Of a DNA stretch of 64,000 nucleotides, positions 22,560 to 34,300 are shown piece after piece. Under the pieces are notes generated by a model, which made no database searches, was not told where the DNA came from, and saw only the letters and a list, made by a program, of their open reading frames with translations. The translations under genes and the position numbers were made by a program. This DNA is from Chinchilla lanigera (taxonomy: Eukaryota; Chordata; Mammalia; Rodentia; Chinchillidae), in the NCBI RefSeq assembly GCF_000276665.1, contig NW_004955402.1, forward strand, positions 6,117,121 to 6,181,120. Direction: 5' to 3'. Each line of letters opens with the position of its first letter. Within the stretch, counting starts at the first letter, position 1.

Positions 22560-23700
22560 GTCCATTCACTCACAGACATTCACTGCGGCAGTGGATGATC
22601 TTTTGTGCATCCTGGTCAGTTCAGTGAACATCTATAAAGCATTCATGGTGTAGTGGATTGATAACTTGTGGTCAGCTTATAACCTCCAGCTGAACTGAGT
22701 GAGCATGGTGCTGGGTGTGGGAGGCCCACCTGGAAATTATTGCCATCAGCAAAAGAGGCAGAACTGGAGAAAGAGAAAGAGGCTGCTGTGAGCAGAGAAA
22801 GGCTGTTGGGAGCTGGTGAAAGCTGTAAGGAGCTGTTGGTTGTTTTAGAGGAACTTGTCATGCTGGCTTTCCTGATGAACTTGGCTGTTTTCATCCTCCG
22901 AGGAGCTTGGGACCTTGTTGCACTGAGAATGGTTTAGGTTCACTATGGGGGAGCTCTGGTCCTCACTCTGAGCATCGCTTCCTGGCTCCAGAGGGGAAGA
23001 AGGAGCACAGTTCAGTGTCCTGGAGAAGCTTGCTGCATTGGCTTTCCTTTTGGGAATGCAGCCATCTTGATCATTGGAGGAGCTCGAGGCCTCGCTGTTG
23101 CTGAGGATGGCTGTGGTACCTTGCAGGGAGCTCTGGTTCTTCTGAGTGTCGCTTCCTGGCTCCAGTGCAGATCCCTCAGCCTGCTAGCACAGATGCTTCA
23201 TCCTGCTAGCACAGACTTCCTAGGTTCCACCACTGACATTTGGGCCTTCCCAGAGCAGATCCGTGAAACAGGCCTGCATGAGATATTGTTATGGGCTCTG
23301 GGCCTCCAGCTGGACTCGTGGGAGGCATTGCTATAAGCTCTAGGTCTTCAGCAGGACTCAGGTAGGACATTTCTGTGGGATTCAGGCCCTTGGATAGTTT
23401 CCTTGGTCTTAGTGTGTGGACAGATTTCCTGTACTCTTTTGTATGCATCATCCTTTGGGTAATTACCATAGATAATCTTATAAAATATGTGTCCTGTATT
23501 ATATTGTTTCCATTGCAAAATATCCCCCAAACCAACACACACGGTGTTGTTTGCACTCAGCATCCAACAGTGAGTAAGATATGATTCTGGCCTCCTGGGG
23601 GCTGTGGTCTTAAGCGAGTACAGATATGTGAGAAAACAAATTGCAGTTCAGTGTGAAGAGTGTAGATAACAGGCATTTTAGTGGCTTCTCTGTAGGAAAA
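22560..23700 (+). mobile_element. L2-like repeat interrupted by an LTR-like element
   Basis: The L2-like halves lie at about 22560-22645 and 23538-23700. The right half reads CACTCAGCATCCAACAGTGA, GTAAGATATGATTCTGGCCT, GGGGGCTGTGGTCTTAAGCG, which resembles the 'cagtgagcaagacagac.tggccctgc' section of L2. The element at 22646-23537 lies between them and is therefore younger. Confidence 0.45.
22646..23537 (+). mobile_element. LTR-like element, family seen three times here
   Basis: An 892-bp element beginning TGGTGTAGTGGATTGATAAC and ending near CCAAACCAACA (TG...CA ends). It is collinear with the reverse copy at 40636-41376, and a head fragment occurs at 16018-16090. It contains degenerate internal repeats of GCTGTTGGGAGC-type units near 22785-22850 and a duplicated CTGCTAGCACAGA unit near 23180-23215. 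I cannot name the family. No target duplication was found, so the ends are approximate. Confidence 0.65.
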
Positions 23701-24559
23701 ATTGGCACAACCAGTCACAAGCCTTTTCACCTCTTCTTCTCTCTTTAAAATTGCCTTTATGTAGAACTTCCTCCTATGTTATTAATTTACTTATTCTCCT
23801 AGAAGCCATTGGAAAAAAGAACCCAAAGATTATGCCTTTTCATTCAAAATTCCTGTGTAAAATTCAGACATGGGTCCTCACATCTAGAAACAATCAATAA
23901 ATGTGTTTTCACTCACATCTATTCTTCCCAGTTCACAGTGCATCGCCACACAGCTCAAGAATGTTTCACTTTCAAATGTGTAGATTTTTAGGGTGACAAA
24001 AATACAAAGTTCCAAATCAACTCATTTATCAATATTGTGTTTTCTATTGTTGGAAAGTAAATTTGGTCTGCTTAACTCTTTCCGAAGAGGTCCTGGTGTA
24101 TTTGCAGTGCTTGCGGCAAAGTTCTTATCATCTCTCTCACATCTGTATATTTTCACAGCTTTCTCCAATTCTTTCCTTTTCCCTCCAGGGGCTTCTTTAA
24201 TCTCAGATTCCCTGCCTGACCCTTATGGTAATAGAGCACATCCTTCCCTGCAATGGGAGACTCTATTCTTCTGTAATTTCTCTGCACTCTTCATCGTAGT
24301 TGCTGTTTACTTCCTCACACTTTAGGCAAAACCAACTCTTCTAAAGTCATTTTTCATAATGTGCTTTTCCTGTCTGAGAACATCCCTGCTCTATTCTGGC
24401 TGGATTACTTTTCGCCCTAAATGCTTCATTTTTTCTTTTTTCCTCTTCCTTCCAGGTCCTCAAGTACTAAATAAGAAAACATCTTACATTTCTTTCTGAA
24501 AGGTCTTTCTTGCTGTTATCTTCAACAGATGCAGTGAAAACCAAGACTATGGCAAGCAT

Positions 24560-24705
24560 GAAAATGCATGACCTCTCCCAGCCTCACTGTCATCATCTAC
24601 ATAATGAAAAGGATTTTTAAATCACTGTTTTCACAGGACTTTTATGAGATAATATGATAAAATGATCAGCATAATTCTTTCATATCAGAGGCACTAAATA
24701 TATAG
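24560..24705 (-). repeat. MIR SINE
   Basis: CCCAGCCTCACTGTCATCAT, CTACATAATGAAAAGGATTT and TTATGAGATAATATGATAAA match the reverse complement of MIR, including its 3' 'gaggcactaaat' end. Confidence 0.65.
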
Positions 24706-25250
24706 TAATGATACAATTTCTTTTAAATCTTCCCTTTTACTCTAACCTTTCAGGAAAGCTTTGCTATTTCTACTTTTCTGCATGTGTGATTTTTATAATG
24801 ACAATTTACAAGGATCTTTATCAGCAGAGCTCACACAGAAATGATTTCCTGAGCTCTGTCTGCAGTAGTTGTGGGGTTGTTTGGGGTAATTCAGCTCCTT
24901 TGATTTCTATCAGAAGTGGTTTAATATGCGGCAAACTCCATGCTGTCAGGCCCACATTCACTCCGTCTTTAATAACTTCCAGGAACCTGACCAAACATTA
25001 CGCCCACAGCCCCACTTTCTGGGACTGCTACTCCTCATCAAGGTGCCTCCCTACCACATGCCCCAGTTAAGGAATATAGAAAAGACGGGTCAATTTCAGT
25101 GAACATCAAAACAGGCTAAAGTATAAGCAGTTAGTACTTCTCACTATAAGTAAATGAATTCATCTTTAAAATATTTGTGCCATACCTAAAATAATACATA
25201 GACATTTAATAAAAAAGAAACATTAAAAAGTGGAAAAACTCATTTGGCAA

Positions 25251-25384
25251 TGAAAAGAAAGGGGAAAGAGGGAGGGACAAAGAAGGAAGGAAGGTAGAGA
25301 GGGAAGTCAGGAAGGGGGAGGGAGGAAAGAAGAGATAGAAGAGAATGAAAGAGGAAGGTAAAGAGAAAGCAAATAAGGAATAAG
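25251..25384. repeat. Purine-rich low-complexity tract
   Basis: About 130 bases of A/G-dominated sequence (GAAGGAAGGAAGGTAGAGAG and variants), followed by a TA/TATATG-type alternating run at 25400-25430. ORFs called on the reverse strand here are poly-Ser/Leu/Phe artefacts. Confidence 0.85.
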
Positions 25385-25604
25385 AATAATTCATCAGACA
25401 ATATATATACATATATATGTATATATATAGTATTTAAGTGCTAGTACTTGAGATAGAACATCAGTGGAGGTTTTTCTATGCTTTTATTGATATTTTCCAG
25501 GGGAAAGAGTTGGATGTTTCTAAGATTAATAGCTAACCACCATTTAGTCAAGTTTTGGTTCCTTCAAAATAAGATATGCATTAGGATATGGGGAATGTCA
25601 CCAA

Positions 25605-25750
25605 TGTTGGAGGACGGCTGACAGCCTATGGATTTTGTGACCTTGGTAAATTTCTTAAACTTCCTAAGTCCCCACCTCCTCCTCTGCAAATTGGTGATAT
25701 GTTGAGTGCTGGAGGTTGTAGGGTGAGAGAGGAAGGCATAGAACAAGTGT
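25605..25750 (-). repeat. MIR SINE
   Basis: TGTGACCTTGGTAAATTTCT, TAAACTTCCTAAGTCCCCAC and CCTCTGCAAATTGGTGATAT are the reverse complement of the MIR core and 5' half. Confidence 0.65.
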
Positions 25751-26970
25751 TATGACCTAGCACAAACCGGGTGTCCCACATTCACCCGGTGAAGGAAAAA
25801 AGCAATCTATGAATAAACGAAAAAATGCTTCCTGCAGTTTGTAGCTTCTCCAGTAACGTCTAGGTTGCGGCTGCGTGGGCTTCATTTCAGCTGCCATTAA
25901 TAGTCCCCATGCTTTTGCCTCTGCCACGGCCATGTCTGTGTCAGGCAACAAAGGAGGCCAATCAGGAAATGGCACCAATGTGTACCTTTTCCATCTCCTT
26001 ATCTTTCTTTTCCTTTTCTGTGTTTGCTTTATAACTCCCAACCTTCATTTGTCCCCCATCCTTAGGAGGATTGTCCTCTCTTTTGTCTTGTTCTTCTCTC
26101 CAGGCTCCTTTTCCCCTGGGTGCTCCTCTGCAGGTAGGTAGAGAATTGCACTGGAGAGAAGAGAATTTCAGGAGCTCTGCCCACAGCAGGCACCTCTGTG
26201 TGACTCCTAGTGGTTTCCGGAGGTTCCTTCTCCAGATTCATCCTCCAAGCTCTAGGTCCACCACACTCCTAATTGGATGATAGATTGAAAGCATCATGAA
26301 AAAGAGACAGGAGTTTGCTGTCACAAGCTTTTGAGAAGTAACCTCATCTCTTAGATCCCTTGAGGCCAAGGATTATGCTTTCCTCAGTTCTGTAACATGA
26401 GGACACCAAGGGAAATGAGCCTGTTGAGTGAGAGACCATATATTCAGCAAATGATCCCCTCTCTGAAATCGTACTTACAGTTCCAAGATGCTGCAATAGC
26501 AGAGCCCAGAACAATTAGACTAGGAAGCCTTCAGCTGTGCCTTCAGGGTGGTAAACTGAAAATTTAACCACTTGAAAATTTAACCAGTTGAAATTAACTT
26601 TTGAAGCTACACAGCAGGTTTCATAGAGAAACTCTCATCAGTGCCCAGATAATTTAAAAACTGAACAAGTTACATTTTTAAGTTTCTTCCTGATACCAGT
26701 ATAGACAATTATCAAAACCAGGTTTTGTACCGATATTGTATAGACAAGATATCATGCCTATAACTTCTACTCTGAACAACTACTAGAAAGGCAACACTAT
26801 GCAACCTATCAACTATTGTAACTATCCTACTAACCTATTTTGAAACTTAGTTTCATTGTTATGTTTATCTTTTTTTTTCTCTCTAAAATTAAAAAAACAC
26901 CTTAGGTAAAAAGGTGGAATTTAAGAATTTAGAAGAGTGTATAGTATTGAGTCTGTGATTTTATAGCTTA
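25751..26970. other. Unassigned sequence
   Basis: No recognised gene. ORFs at 25757-26280 are on both strands and overlapping. Confidence 0.35.
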
Positions 26971-26975
26971 CTAGA

Positions 26976-27425
26976 TGTCTTAGTTACTTTCTTATTGCTA
27001 GAACAAAATACCCAACACCCACAAGTTAAAGGAGGAAAGGTTTACTTTAGTTCACAGTTAATAGAGGTTTTGGTCCTTAGTCAGCTGGCCCTAAGGCAGG
27101 GAAGCAGGCAGAAGGGCTTTGTAGAGAAGAAACAGTCCATAGTAGGGCAGGCAGTAGACAGGAAGAAGCAAGTCTGTCTTTTTTTTCTGTCCCTTTATAT
27201 TCCATTCAGGCTGCAAGCCTATTGGTTGGTACCAAGCACACCCAATGCGGGGCTTTCCTCTTCAGTAAACCTGTCCAGCCACATCCAGAACTATTCTAAT
27301 CCATCTGGGGGATTAATCCAGTTATCATATCCTTAATCCAGCATCACACACTCATGACCCAGTGACCTGCCAAAAGCCATACTATGAACACATGAGGTCT
27401 AGGGTGTGGGAACATCTATATATAA
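26976..27425 (-). mobile_element. MaLR-type LTR
   Basis: The reverse-oriented LTR begins TGTCTTAGTTACTTTCTTAT, then GAACAAAATACCCAACACCC, GGAGGAAAGGTTTACTTTAG, GGTCCTTAGTCAGCTGGCC, TATATTCCATTCAGGCTGCA and GGGGGATTAATCCAGTTATC. It is a solo LTR in good condition. Confidence 0.8.
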
Positions 27426-28005
27426 ACACTAATAGTAGCTATTTGGGTTTGAATAAGTATCCTAACTTTGAGCTTCCCTTTCTCAAGTAAAAAGAGTAAT
27501 GTTATCATATCTCACTAGAATTATTAATTTAAAATTTGTGCAAATCAACTAGCATAGTATAGTGACCAGTACATATTCCTCAATAACTGAGAAATGTTAA
27601 TATTCTTACTGTTATAGACTATCAACTGTCTACCTACTTCAGATAATCTCAGTCAACCAGCTTGAATTCCATACTATTATATCACAAGTACCCTGCCTCA
27701 TACCCCTCCTCTCCAATGAAGTTGACATTCCCCTAACACATCATTTACATGGGACTTTCCTAAGCCTGTTAATGACCCTAAAAAACAGGTTAAGTGTAGT
27801 TACACATCACACTTTTAAAAAGATACACATCACATCCTCAGTGATGTGATCACTGAGGAGCAGAGAGATTAACAGTATTTCTGGAGTTATATAGAGACGT
27901 TTAACCAAATCCAGGTTCTACACCAGCCTTCTTAAATTATATTTTCTTCCTTTGAATGCCATGAAGTCATTCTTTATGGAATAGTGTAGGCAAGATAATA
28001 GACCA

Positions 28006-28993
28006 ATTACAAATTGCACTGCTATGAACATGGGTGCAAATGTATCGCTGTGATATGATGTTTTCAGTTCTTTTGGAAAAATACCCAGAAGGGCAATAGC
28101 TGGGCTGAATGGGACCTCTAATCCTAGCCTACTTCAATCAGTCTTTAAACTGATTTCCACAGTGGTTCCATCAGTCTACACTCGCAACAGTGGAGAAGTG
28201 TTCCTTTTTCTTCACAGCCTCTCTAGCATTTATTATTGGGTAATTTCTTAATGATAGTCATTCTTTTTGGGTTGAGATGGAATCTCAGTGTTGTTTTAAT
28301 TTGCATTTCTCTAATGACTAATAATGTTGAACATTTTCCCATGTATTTATTTGCCATTTGTATTTCTTTATCTGAGAAGTGTGTACTCACTCTCAGATAC
28401 CCAAATGCCCATTAACTGAGGAATGGATAAAAAAAGTTGTGGTATTTTTATATAATGGAATATTACTCAGCTATAAGGAAAGGTAAACTCGAACCTTTTA
28501 TAGGTAAATGGACACAACTAGAGACCATACTCATAGGTGAAATAAATCAGACCCACATATGTAAACACTGTATTGTCTCACTAGTGTAAGAACCTGAAAG
28601 AGTAAATAAAATCTAAAAGGTACAATAGATATTGTGAAAGGGAAAGAAACTGCTCAAAGGGAAAGAACAACTAGGGTGAGGGAAAAGAGAAAAGAAAGAA
28701 AGGGGGAAATATGTATATATGTATACACAAGATAGCTATCATAGTTGTACTGATGATTTCTATTGCTTTATTGAAAGGAACAGTTAAGGTTTAATTGTTT
28801 GATCAATTTTACATGCCTATATTTGTAGTAACCAATTTGAAGATATCAATATGTAATACAACAACCATTATTAATTTCCTATCACCTGTCTGAAATTCTG
28901 TATGCTTGTATTGTTTTTGTGTTATTTTTGTAAATGTCTATGTGTTTGTTAATATGTTTTCATTCTTTTATCTTTAAAATAAAAAGTTTTAAA
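28006..28993 (+). mobile_element. Twin-primed L1: 5' part inverted
   Basis: The right part (about 28390-28993) is L1 in plus orientation: CCAAATGCCCATTAACTGAG, TAATGGAATATTACTCAGCT, then 3'UTR and an A-rich tail. The left part (28006 to about 28385) is L1 sequence in minus orientation, for example CTTTAAACTGATTTCCACAG and TTTGCATTTCTCTAATGACT. The two parts are adjacent in the L1 consensus, as expected from twin priming. Near-identical 14-bp duplications flank the whole: AAGATAATAGACCA (27992-28005) and AAGACAATAGATCA (28994-29007). The insertion is therefore a single event. Confidence 0.85.
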
Positions 28994-29542
28994 AAGACAA
29001 TAGATCACGACAGATATTTTATAGACTTCTCTCATCCAGAAAATCAATAACCAATAGGTTTCTGTCAAACATTCTCTTTTCAATTTCAGTATCTTAATTT
29101 AAGTGACAAAGTATTGAGAACATGTGTTAGAAATATATTCTAAAGTGTTGCTTCTAGAAATTACAGAATTTCATGAAGGACATGCCATGAAGCTTTCTCA
29201 AAAGAAAGGACACTCAAGATGAGATTACTGAATTGCATCACCTTCCTCCATTCTGCCTACTTTCAGGGCACTTCCACCTCACCAGGAATGTGAAACAGTT
29301 TTGACTTTTTCAAAACAGCATGCAAATAGTCCCCCAAACTGGCTTGAGACGAGGCAAGTCCAGTAGTTATTCTCAGACTTGAATGACTCTTTCAAATTGT
29401 CAATTATAGCTCAGGCTTGAAGATGAATGCCAGGAAGAGTGATGTGGCATTTGTGTGAGGATGCTGGTGTTTGAAAAAATCAATATCCAAGCTACCCTCT
29501 GTATCTAATGAAGCTTTGAGTGTCTCAAACATTTGTTTTACA

Positions 29543-29607
29543 AATGTTAGTTGTAAATTTTAGTTGTAATGTTAGTTGTAAATTTCTGTAATGTTAGTTG
29601 CAAATTT
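29543..29607 (+). repeat. Short degenerate tandem repeat
   Basis: Three to four imperfect units based on TGTTAGTTGTAAATTT follow one another. The tandem array directly precedes the duplicated 150-bp block at 29607-29756. Confidence 0.7.
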
Positions 29608-29756
29608 TCTCCATTTAACAGGAGAAAATATTGTACTAGAATACATTATTATCTATGGATAGAAGATTAGGTATTCAACAGACATGGAAGGATGGGTGTG
29701 GGTAATAAACTTTTCTAGAATCTCTTAAATCATGAAATAATAGCATCCAGACACTA
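29607..29756 (+). repeat. Local duplicate, copy 1
   Basis: This 150-bp block is about 90% identical by eye to 31585-31740, including ATTATTATCTATGGATAGAA and AATAATAGCATCCAGACACT. It does not match a repeat that I know. Sequence on both sides of the two copies is different. Confidence 0.8.
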
Positions 29757-30589
29757 CATATCCTCTCATCATTTTTGCAATTTTAAAAAATTTTAAATAT
29801 ATATTACTTTAAATAAATATATAAATAATAAATAAATAAATATTACTTTGCTTGAAAACTTCATCTGATTCTGCTGCAATCAACCATGGCAAAAAGTATA
29901 ATCAAACAATCAATTTTTAAAATCCTTCCAAACTTCCGTCTTTCTCCAGAAAGGAAAACAACTAAAGGAAAAACAACGGTGTTTCAAAATTACAGTCTTT
30001 TTGGAAAATAGCAGGAGTAACTTGGTTTCTTGACAATACATACTAAGTAAGTGTGTACTTAGTTGACTTCATCCTTTAGTCAAGCACATGAATCCGTGTA
30101 AAAAAGCCTTATTTTCATTTCTACTCCCACTTTCTAGGCCTCCTTTTGTTTTCCATAATTTTCCTTTATTTCTGTCTCTTACCTTTTTCCAAACTATTTT
30201 CCTGCTCTTGTTTGCTCTCACATTCTTCCTCTCTCTTCCTTTTTCCTGCTGTGTGCTTGGAACGCACTTCCTGCCCGGTGGATTTAGTTTTATGGATTTT
30301 TCATGGCTGTTAGTTGACTCACTGAAATCTAGACACATTTGCACTTCTTGGAGCTGAACGGGAAATAGCTCCCCTCACAATCAAATTGAACTTGAAACCA
30401 TTACTCATTTGTCCTTGTTGCAATCTCTGACCCCAGGAAAGCAATGCTGTTTCGAACCTGCCAGTACAAAAATCTTTCTTTAACTGCCACAGAACCAGCT
30501 AGTAATAAATATATGAATTATTGATGAAGTCTAGTGTTCTAATTTTTTCTAAACTTTAAAAATTATTTGGTGTATATATGTAAGAAAGT

Positions 30590-31584
30590 ATTTAGTAGAC
30601 TATATTTAGTTTTTGGTTTATAGAATAATTAAGTGGAAAGTACAGATCCCATATTCTTGCCATATATATATTTGTTCTGCTACTAATACCTTGTATGAGT
30701 ATGGTACACATAGGGCTGGGGATTTAGCTCAGCGGCAAAAGCGCCTGTTTGGCAAGCGCAAGGTCGTGAGTTCGGTTCCCGGTACCGGAGAAAAACAAAA
30801 CAAAAAAAAAAAAAAAAAAAAAAAAGAGTATGGTACACATGTTAAAATTGATGAATCAATGTTAATACATTATTTTCAGCTAAAGTTTACATCATTGGGA
30901 CTCACTATTTCGGTTATACATTCTACAAATTTTGACAAGTGTAAAATTTCATGTATCAACAACTACAGTACCATACAGAATAATTTCAATTGTTCTGAAA
31001 ATTCTGTGCTCCATGCATTTATCCTTTCTTCCCCTTCGTAAACCTTAGGCAATGACTGACTTTTCAACCTCCATAGTTTTGCATCTTATGTAATATAAAT
31101 TTGGAATCATCCATGAAAAGGAAGGAGCCCTATTCATACTGGCTTCTTCCACTTAGCAATATTCACTTAGATTTCCTCCATATTTTTTCATGGCTTCATA
31201 GCCCTTTATTTTTATAGCTAATAACTCTGTTGTATAGATGTACCACAGTTCCTCCATTTATCTATGGAATGCCATCGTGGTGACTTCCAAATTTTAGCAA
31301 TTTTGAATAAAGAGGTTTTAGACATTCATGTGTAGTTTTGATACAGATGTAATTTTGACATTTATTTGAATTAACGCCAAGAAACATGATTGCTAGATCA
31401 TGTACTAAGAGTAGACTGTTTTATAAAACCTACTGTCTTCCAAAGTAGTTCTAGTACTTTGTCTTCCCAAGAGGAATGAACAAGACTTCCTGCTGTTCCA
31501 CATCAACAGCATTTGAACTTGTTGGTGGTTTTCATTTTAGCCATTCTAATAGGTCTGTCATGGTATCTCATAGCTGCTTTATTT
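30590..31584 (-). mobile_element. Old L1 3' region, split by an ID SINE
   Basis: TTGACAAGTGTAAAATTTCA, TTTGGAATCATCCATGAAAA, CTGGCTTCTTCCACTTAGCA, ACCACAGTTCCTCCATTTAT and GTCTGTCATGGTATCTCATA are the reverse complement of an L1M-type 3'UTR and ORF2 tail. The ID SINE at 30713-30825 lies inside it. Confidence 0.75.
30713..30825 (+). repeat. ID-type SINE, best preserved copy
   Basis: Shows intact A box (TTAGCTCAGCGG), B box (GGTCGTGAGTTCGGTTCCCG), the GGTACCGG end and a long poly(A). A perfect 15-bp duplication, GAGTATGGTACACAT, lies at 30697-30711 and 30826-30840. The perfect duplication and long tail suggest a comparatively recent insertion. Confidence 0.95.
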
Positions 31585-31740
31585 CTCTCCCATTAAATAG
31601 GAGAAAATATTTTACTGGAATACATTATTATCTATGGATAGAAGATTAGATATTCAACAGACATGTGATGAAAAGATGGGTGTGGGTAATAAACTTTTCC
31701 AGAATCTCTTAAATCATGAAATAATAGCATCCAGACACTA
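31585..31740 (+). repeat. Local duplicate, copy 2
   Basis: Second copy of the block at 29607-29756, differing by scattered substitutions and a 5-bp indel near 31665. It directly abuts the 5' side of the minus-strand L1 at 30590-31584. Confidence 0.8.
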
Positions 31741-32144
31741 AAAGCCAGTAATGGTCTTCACTACGGTACAATTTTAGGTCCTAGTTGTTTAGGGACAGCA
31801 AAGAGGAAGTTCTAAGATGACTAGGTTAAATGTGAACATCATGGAAATTAAGATGCCTGGTGCATTTTCACACCGCTGATTAGCAGGGAACACCTTACTG
31901 CAGCTAAGGAAAGGGATCCATGTTTCCTGGATACATCCTCCACCTCAGATCCATCCTCACATGGACATATCCATCTCCAGTGTTCTTATTTCCACATATT
32001 AAGATGGCTTTAAAAAAAAAAACTCACTCTGTCCAGCTATATTAAAGTATAATTATTAAATAAAAATTTTCTACACTTTAGAAATGTGGTGAAAATACAG
32101 TGTCTAACTCTCTTAAAATTTTATTGCAGTTAAAGACACATTGC

Positions 32145-32480
32145 TATTGATTCTCATAACACTCCTTCTCACTCCAAACATGTTTATGCTGTTAATCCTC
32201 ACAATATTCCTTCTCCCTTCAAATATGTTTATTGCGTAGTTCTTGCCAGCTTTCTGAAGCAGTTCTGCAATTCCTCTTTCATGAGTGTCTTTACTTGCAC
32301 TGTCATGGCTGCCTCAGTCTTCTGAATCCATTCAAACTCTTTATGATCATCTTGACTTTGGGGGAGAGTGACAGCCACATGGTGCCAGATTCCGTGAATA
32401 AAGTCAATGGAGACACACGATAATATTTTCACTAACTTGCCTTTTCTTTGGATAAAACTTGGCAGCTGCATTCACCATGG
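32145..32480 (-). mobile_element. Mariner transposase relic
   Basis: Minus-strand translation of 32229-32471 contains DFIHGIWHHVAVTLPQ and KTLMKEELQNCFRKLART. These look like a decayed 'F..SP.LAPCDFWLFP' region and the 'LTKEDFQNCFRKWQERWDKC' tail of mammalian mariner transposases. The first catalytic region is missing, and the copy is dead. Confidence 0.65.
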
Positions 32481-32484
32481 TTTT

Positions 32485-32790
32485 GATCACATCTTGTAGA
32501 GACACTCATGAAAGAGGAATTGCCAAACTGCCTCAGAAAGTACCAAGAATGGGGCTGGGGATATAGCTCAGTGGCATAAGTGCCTGCCTGGCAAGCGCAA
32601 GGTCCTGAGTTTGATTCCCGGTACCAAAAGAAAAAAGAAAATACCAAGAATGATAAGATAAGTGCGTTTAAAGCAAGAGTAACTACTTATAGGGAAATTA
32701 ATGGTGATGTGTGCTTTATTGGAATAATCTTAACCATTCATCATATATTTTGAGCACTCTTTATATAGCATAAAGCTTCATGTTTTGATA
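32485..32790 (+). mobile_element. Mariner C-terminal relic, opposite orientation, split by ID SINE
   Basis: GAGACACTCATGAAAGAGGA, ATTGCCAAACTGCCTCAGAA and, after the SINE, GATAAGATAAGTGCGTTTAA repeat in plus orientation the same transposase C-terminal coding block that lies in minus orientation at 32228-32300. The two relics thus form an inverted pair. An ID SINE at 32551-32641 interrupts this copy. Confidence 0.6.
32551..32641 (+). repeat. ID-type SINE inserted in a mariner relic
   Basis: Full ID body with TTGATTCCCGGTACC end and short A-rich tail. The 11-bp duplication TACCAAGAATG (32541-32551 and 32642-32652) consists of mariner sequence, so the SINE is the younger element. Confidence 0.92.
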
Positions 32791-32794
32791 CAAG

Positions 32795-34130
32795 TATTCC
32801 ATCTGAAATAACTAAATATAGGTTTATTAACACATCTCTCACCTCACATACTTATATTTTCAGCATTGAGAACATTTAAAACCTACTCTTTGACAATTTT
32901 ACACATTATTCACTCTAGTTGCCATGTTGAGTAGATCTCTAGAACAAGGTACCTCTTTTTTCCCCCACTTCAAGTCATCAGCCTCCATTTTTAATGGTTT
33001 TACTAATATTTCAGTGTTATCTGAAGCCAGATGAAAGTACACCTGTACTATACTATTTTTGCTTTTATGTAGAAATTTTTAAAGAGTTTAAGAACTAGAT
33101 AAACCATTTGAAAACAGAACTTATTTATTGTCATTCTTCTGACCGTCTTCAGTAAATGTAGGCAGACCCTGAGATATCAAAAAAGAATAAATGATAGGTG
33201 TGAACATAGGTAAATTTGCCTTATAAAAGCAAATAGTTAAATTTACATTGCAGTGGATATGACCAAAATGTTACAGTTACTACAATGACTAATTATAACA
33301 TAAGGGTATTCTGTGAATTCTATGTTAATATTGTTTTCATTATAGTATGAAAAGATATCCTAGTGGACACCTTTAGCTAACAAAAAAGAAAACCATGGTA
33401 ATTTTAAATTGTGATTGGTTTAAGCAATTCAAACTTCAGGAATGTATTTCAATAAAGATAAAGAGCTAGTAAAATTTAGCTTAATAAGGTAAAGGAGAGG
33501 ACATATGCATTTTGAAGTACTTTAACTTTACAGAGATGCTCACAAGAAAAACAAAAGGGAGAAAAGGAAGATGTAATGGGAATGCAAAATAAAACATAAT
33601 ACCCACAGATCAAACAAGATCAAAAGTTCAGTGCATGTGCTGTTACTCTTTCAAACAATAGAAAAATGTATTTTAAAACACTTAAAAATTAATCTTAAGA
33701 GGGAAACCCTTCTAAAAGGTTTTGTGCATGATCCCCTACCCCCACTTGTACAGAATTAAATGAAGTTATATGTGCATCAGGGATGAGGCTGGCAGAGGCC
33801 AAAGACTCAAACATTCTGATCAGTAGAACAATTTAACTGTTAGGACAGTGAAGATAAAAATAGTTGACCTCAGCATCCTGAGAATTAATTGAACCAAACC
33901 AATCCATTTCTACTTTCACCCTTTCTCCTCTAAAAGACATTCTAATTGTGTCTCAAAATAGTTCCTCTCTGTAGTTATCTCTCTTCCTTTTTATGTCATT
34001 TCGTTATGCCATTTCCTTTGCAAATCAGTGCTAAACCCACCCTTCTACAGAAGCTAACTGGAGAGTCTCCTACCAAGGAAATGTTTGCAGGTGATGGCAG
34101 AGAAGCTTTCTGAAAATGGAGCTTGTATCA
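32795..34130. other. AT-rich unassigned sequence
   Basis: No gene or classifiable repeat is seen. Confidence 0.4.
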
Positions 34131-34137
34131 TTCATCC

Positions 34138-34300
34138 AGCCATCCATTCATTCATTCAACTAATATTTTCTGAATCTACTATACACCAAGGTCAGTTCAG
34201 CAGATGTACGGGAGAACATGACCCTATCTGCTATCAAGTGTAAACTGCAGCATAAACAGGTATAGAAAATAACATGGAAAGACAAATGAGAGGAAGTATG
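34138..34300 (+). repeat. L2-like ancient repeat
   Basis: CCATTCATTCATTCAACTAA, TATTTTCTGAATCTACTATA, CACCAAGGTCAG and GGGAGAACATGACCCTATCT follow the order of an L2-type 3' consensus. It is heavily diverged. Confidence 0.5.

Noticed and set aside
25206..25412. Ser/Leu/Phe-rich ORF
   Set aside because: Reverse reading of the purine-rich low-complexity tract.
30613..31041. 142-codon ORF
   Set aside because: It reads through an ID SINE and its poly(A) tail (a run of lysines), so it is an artefact.
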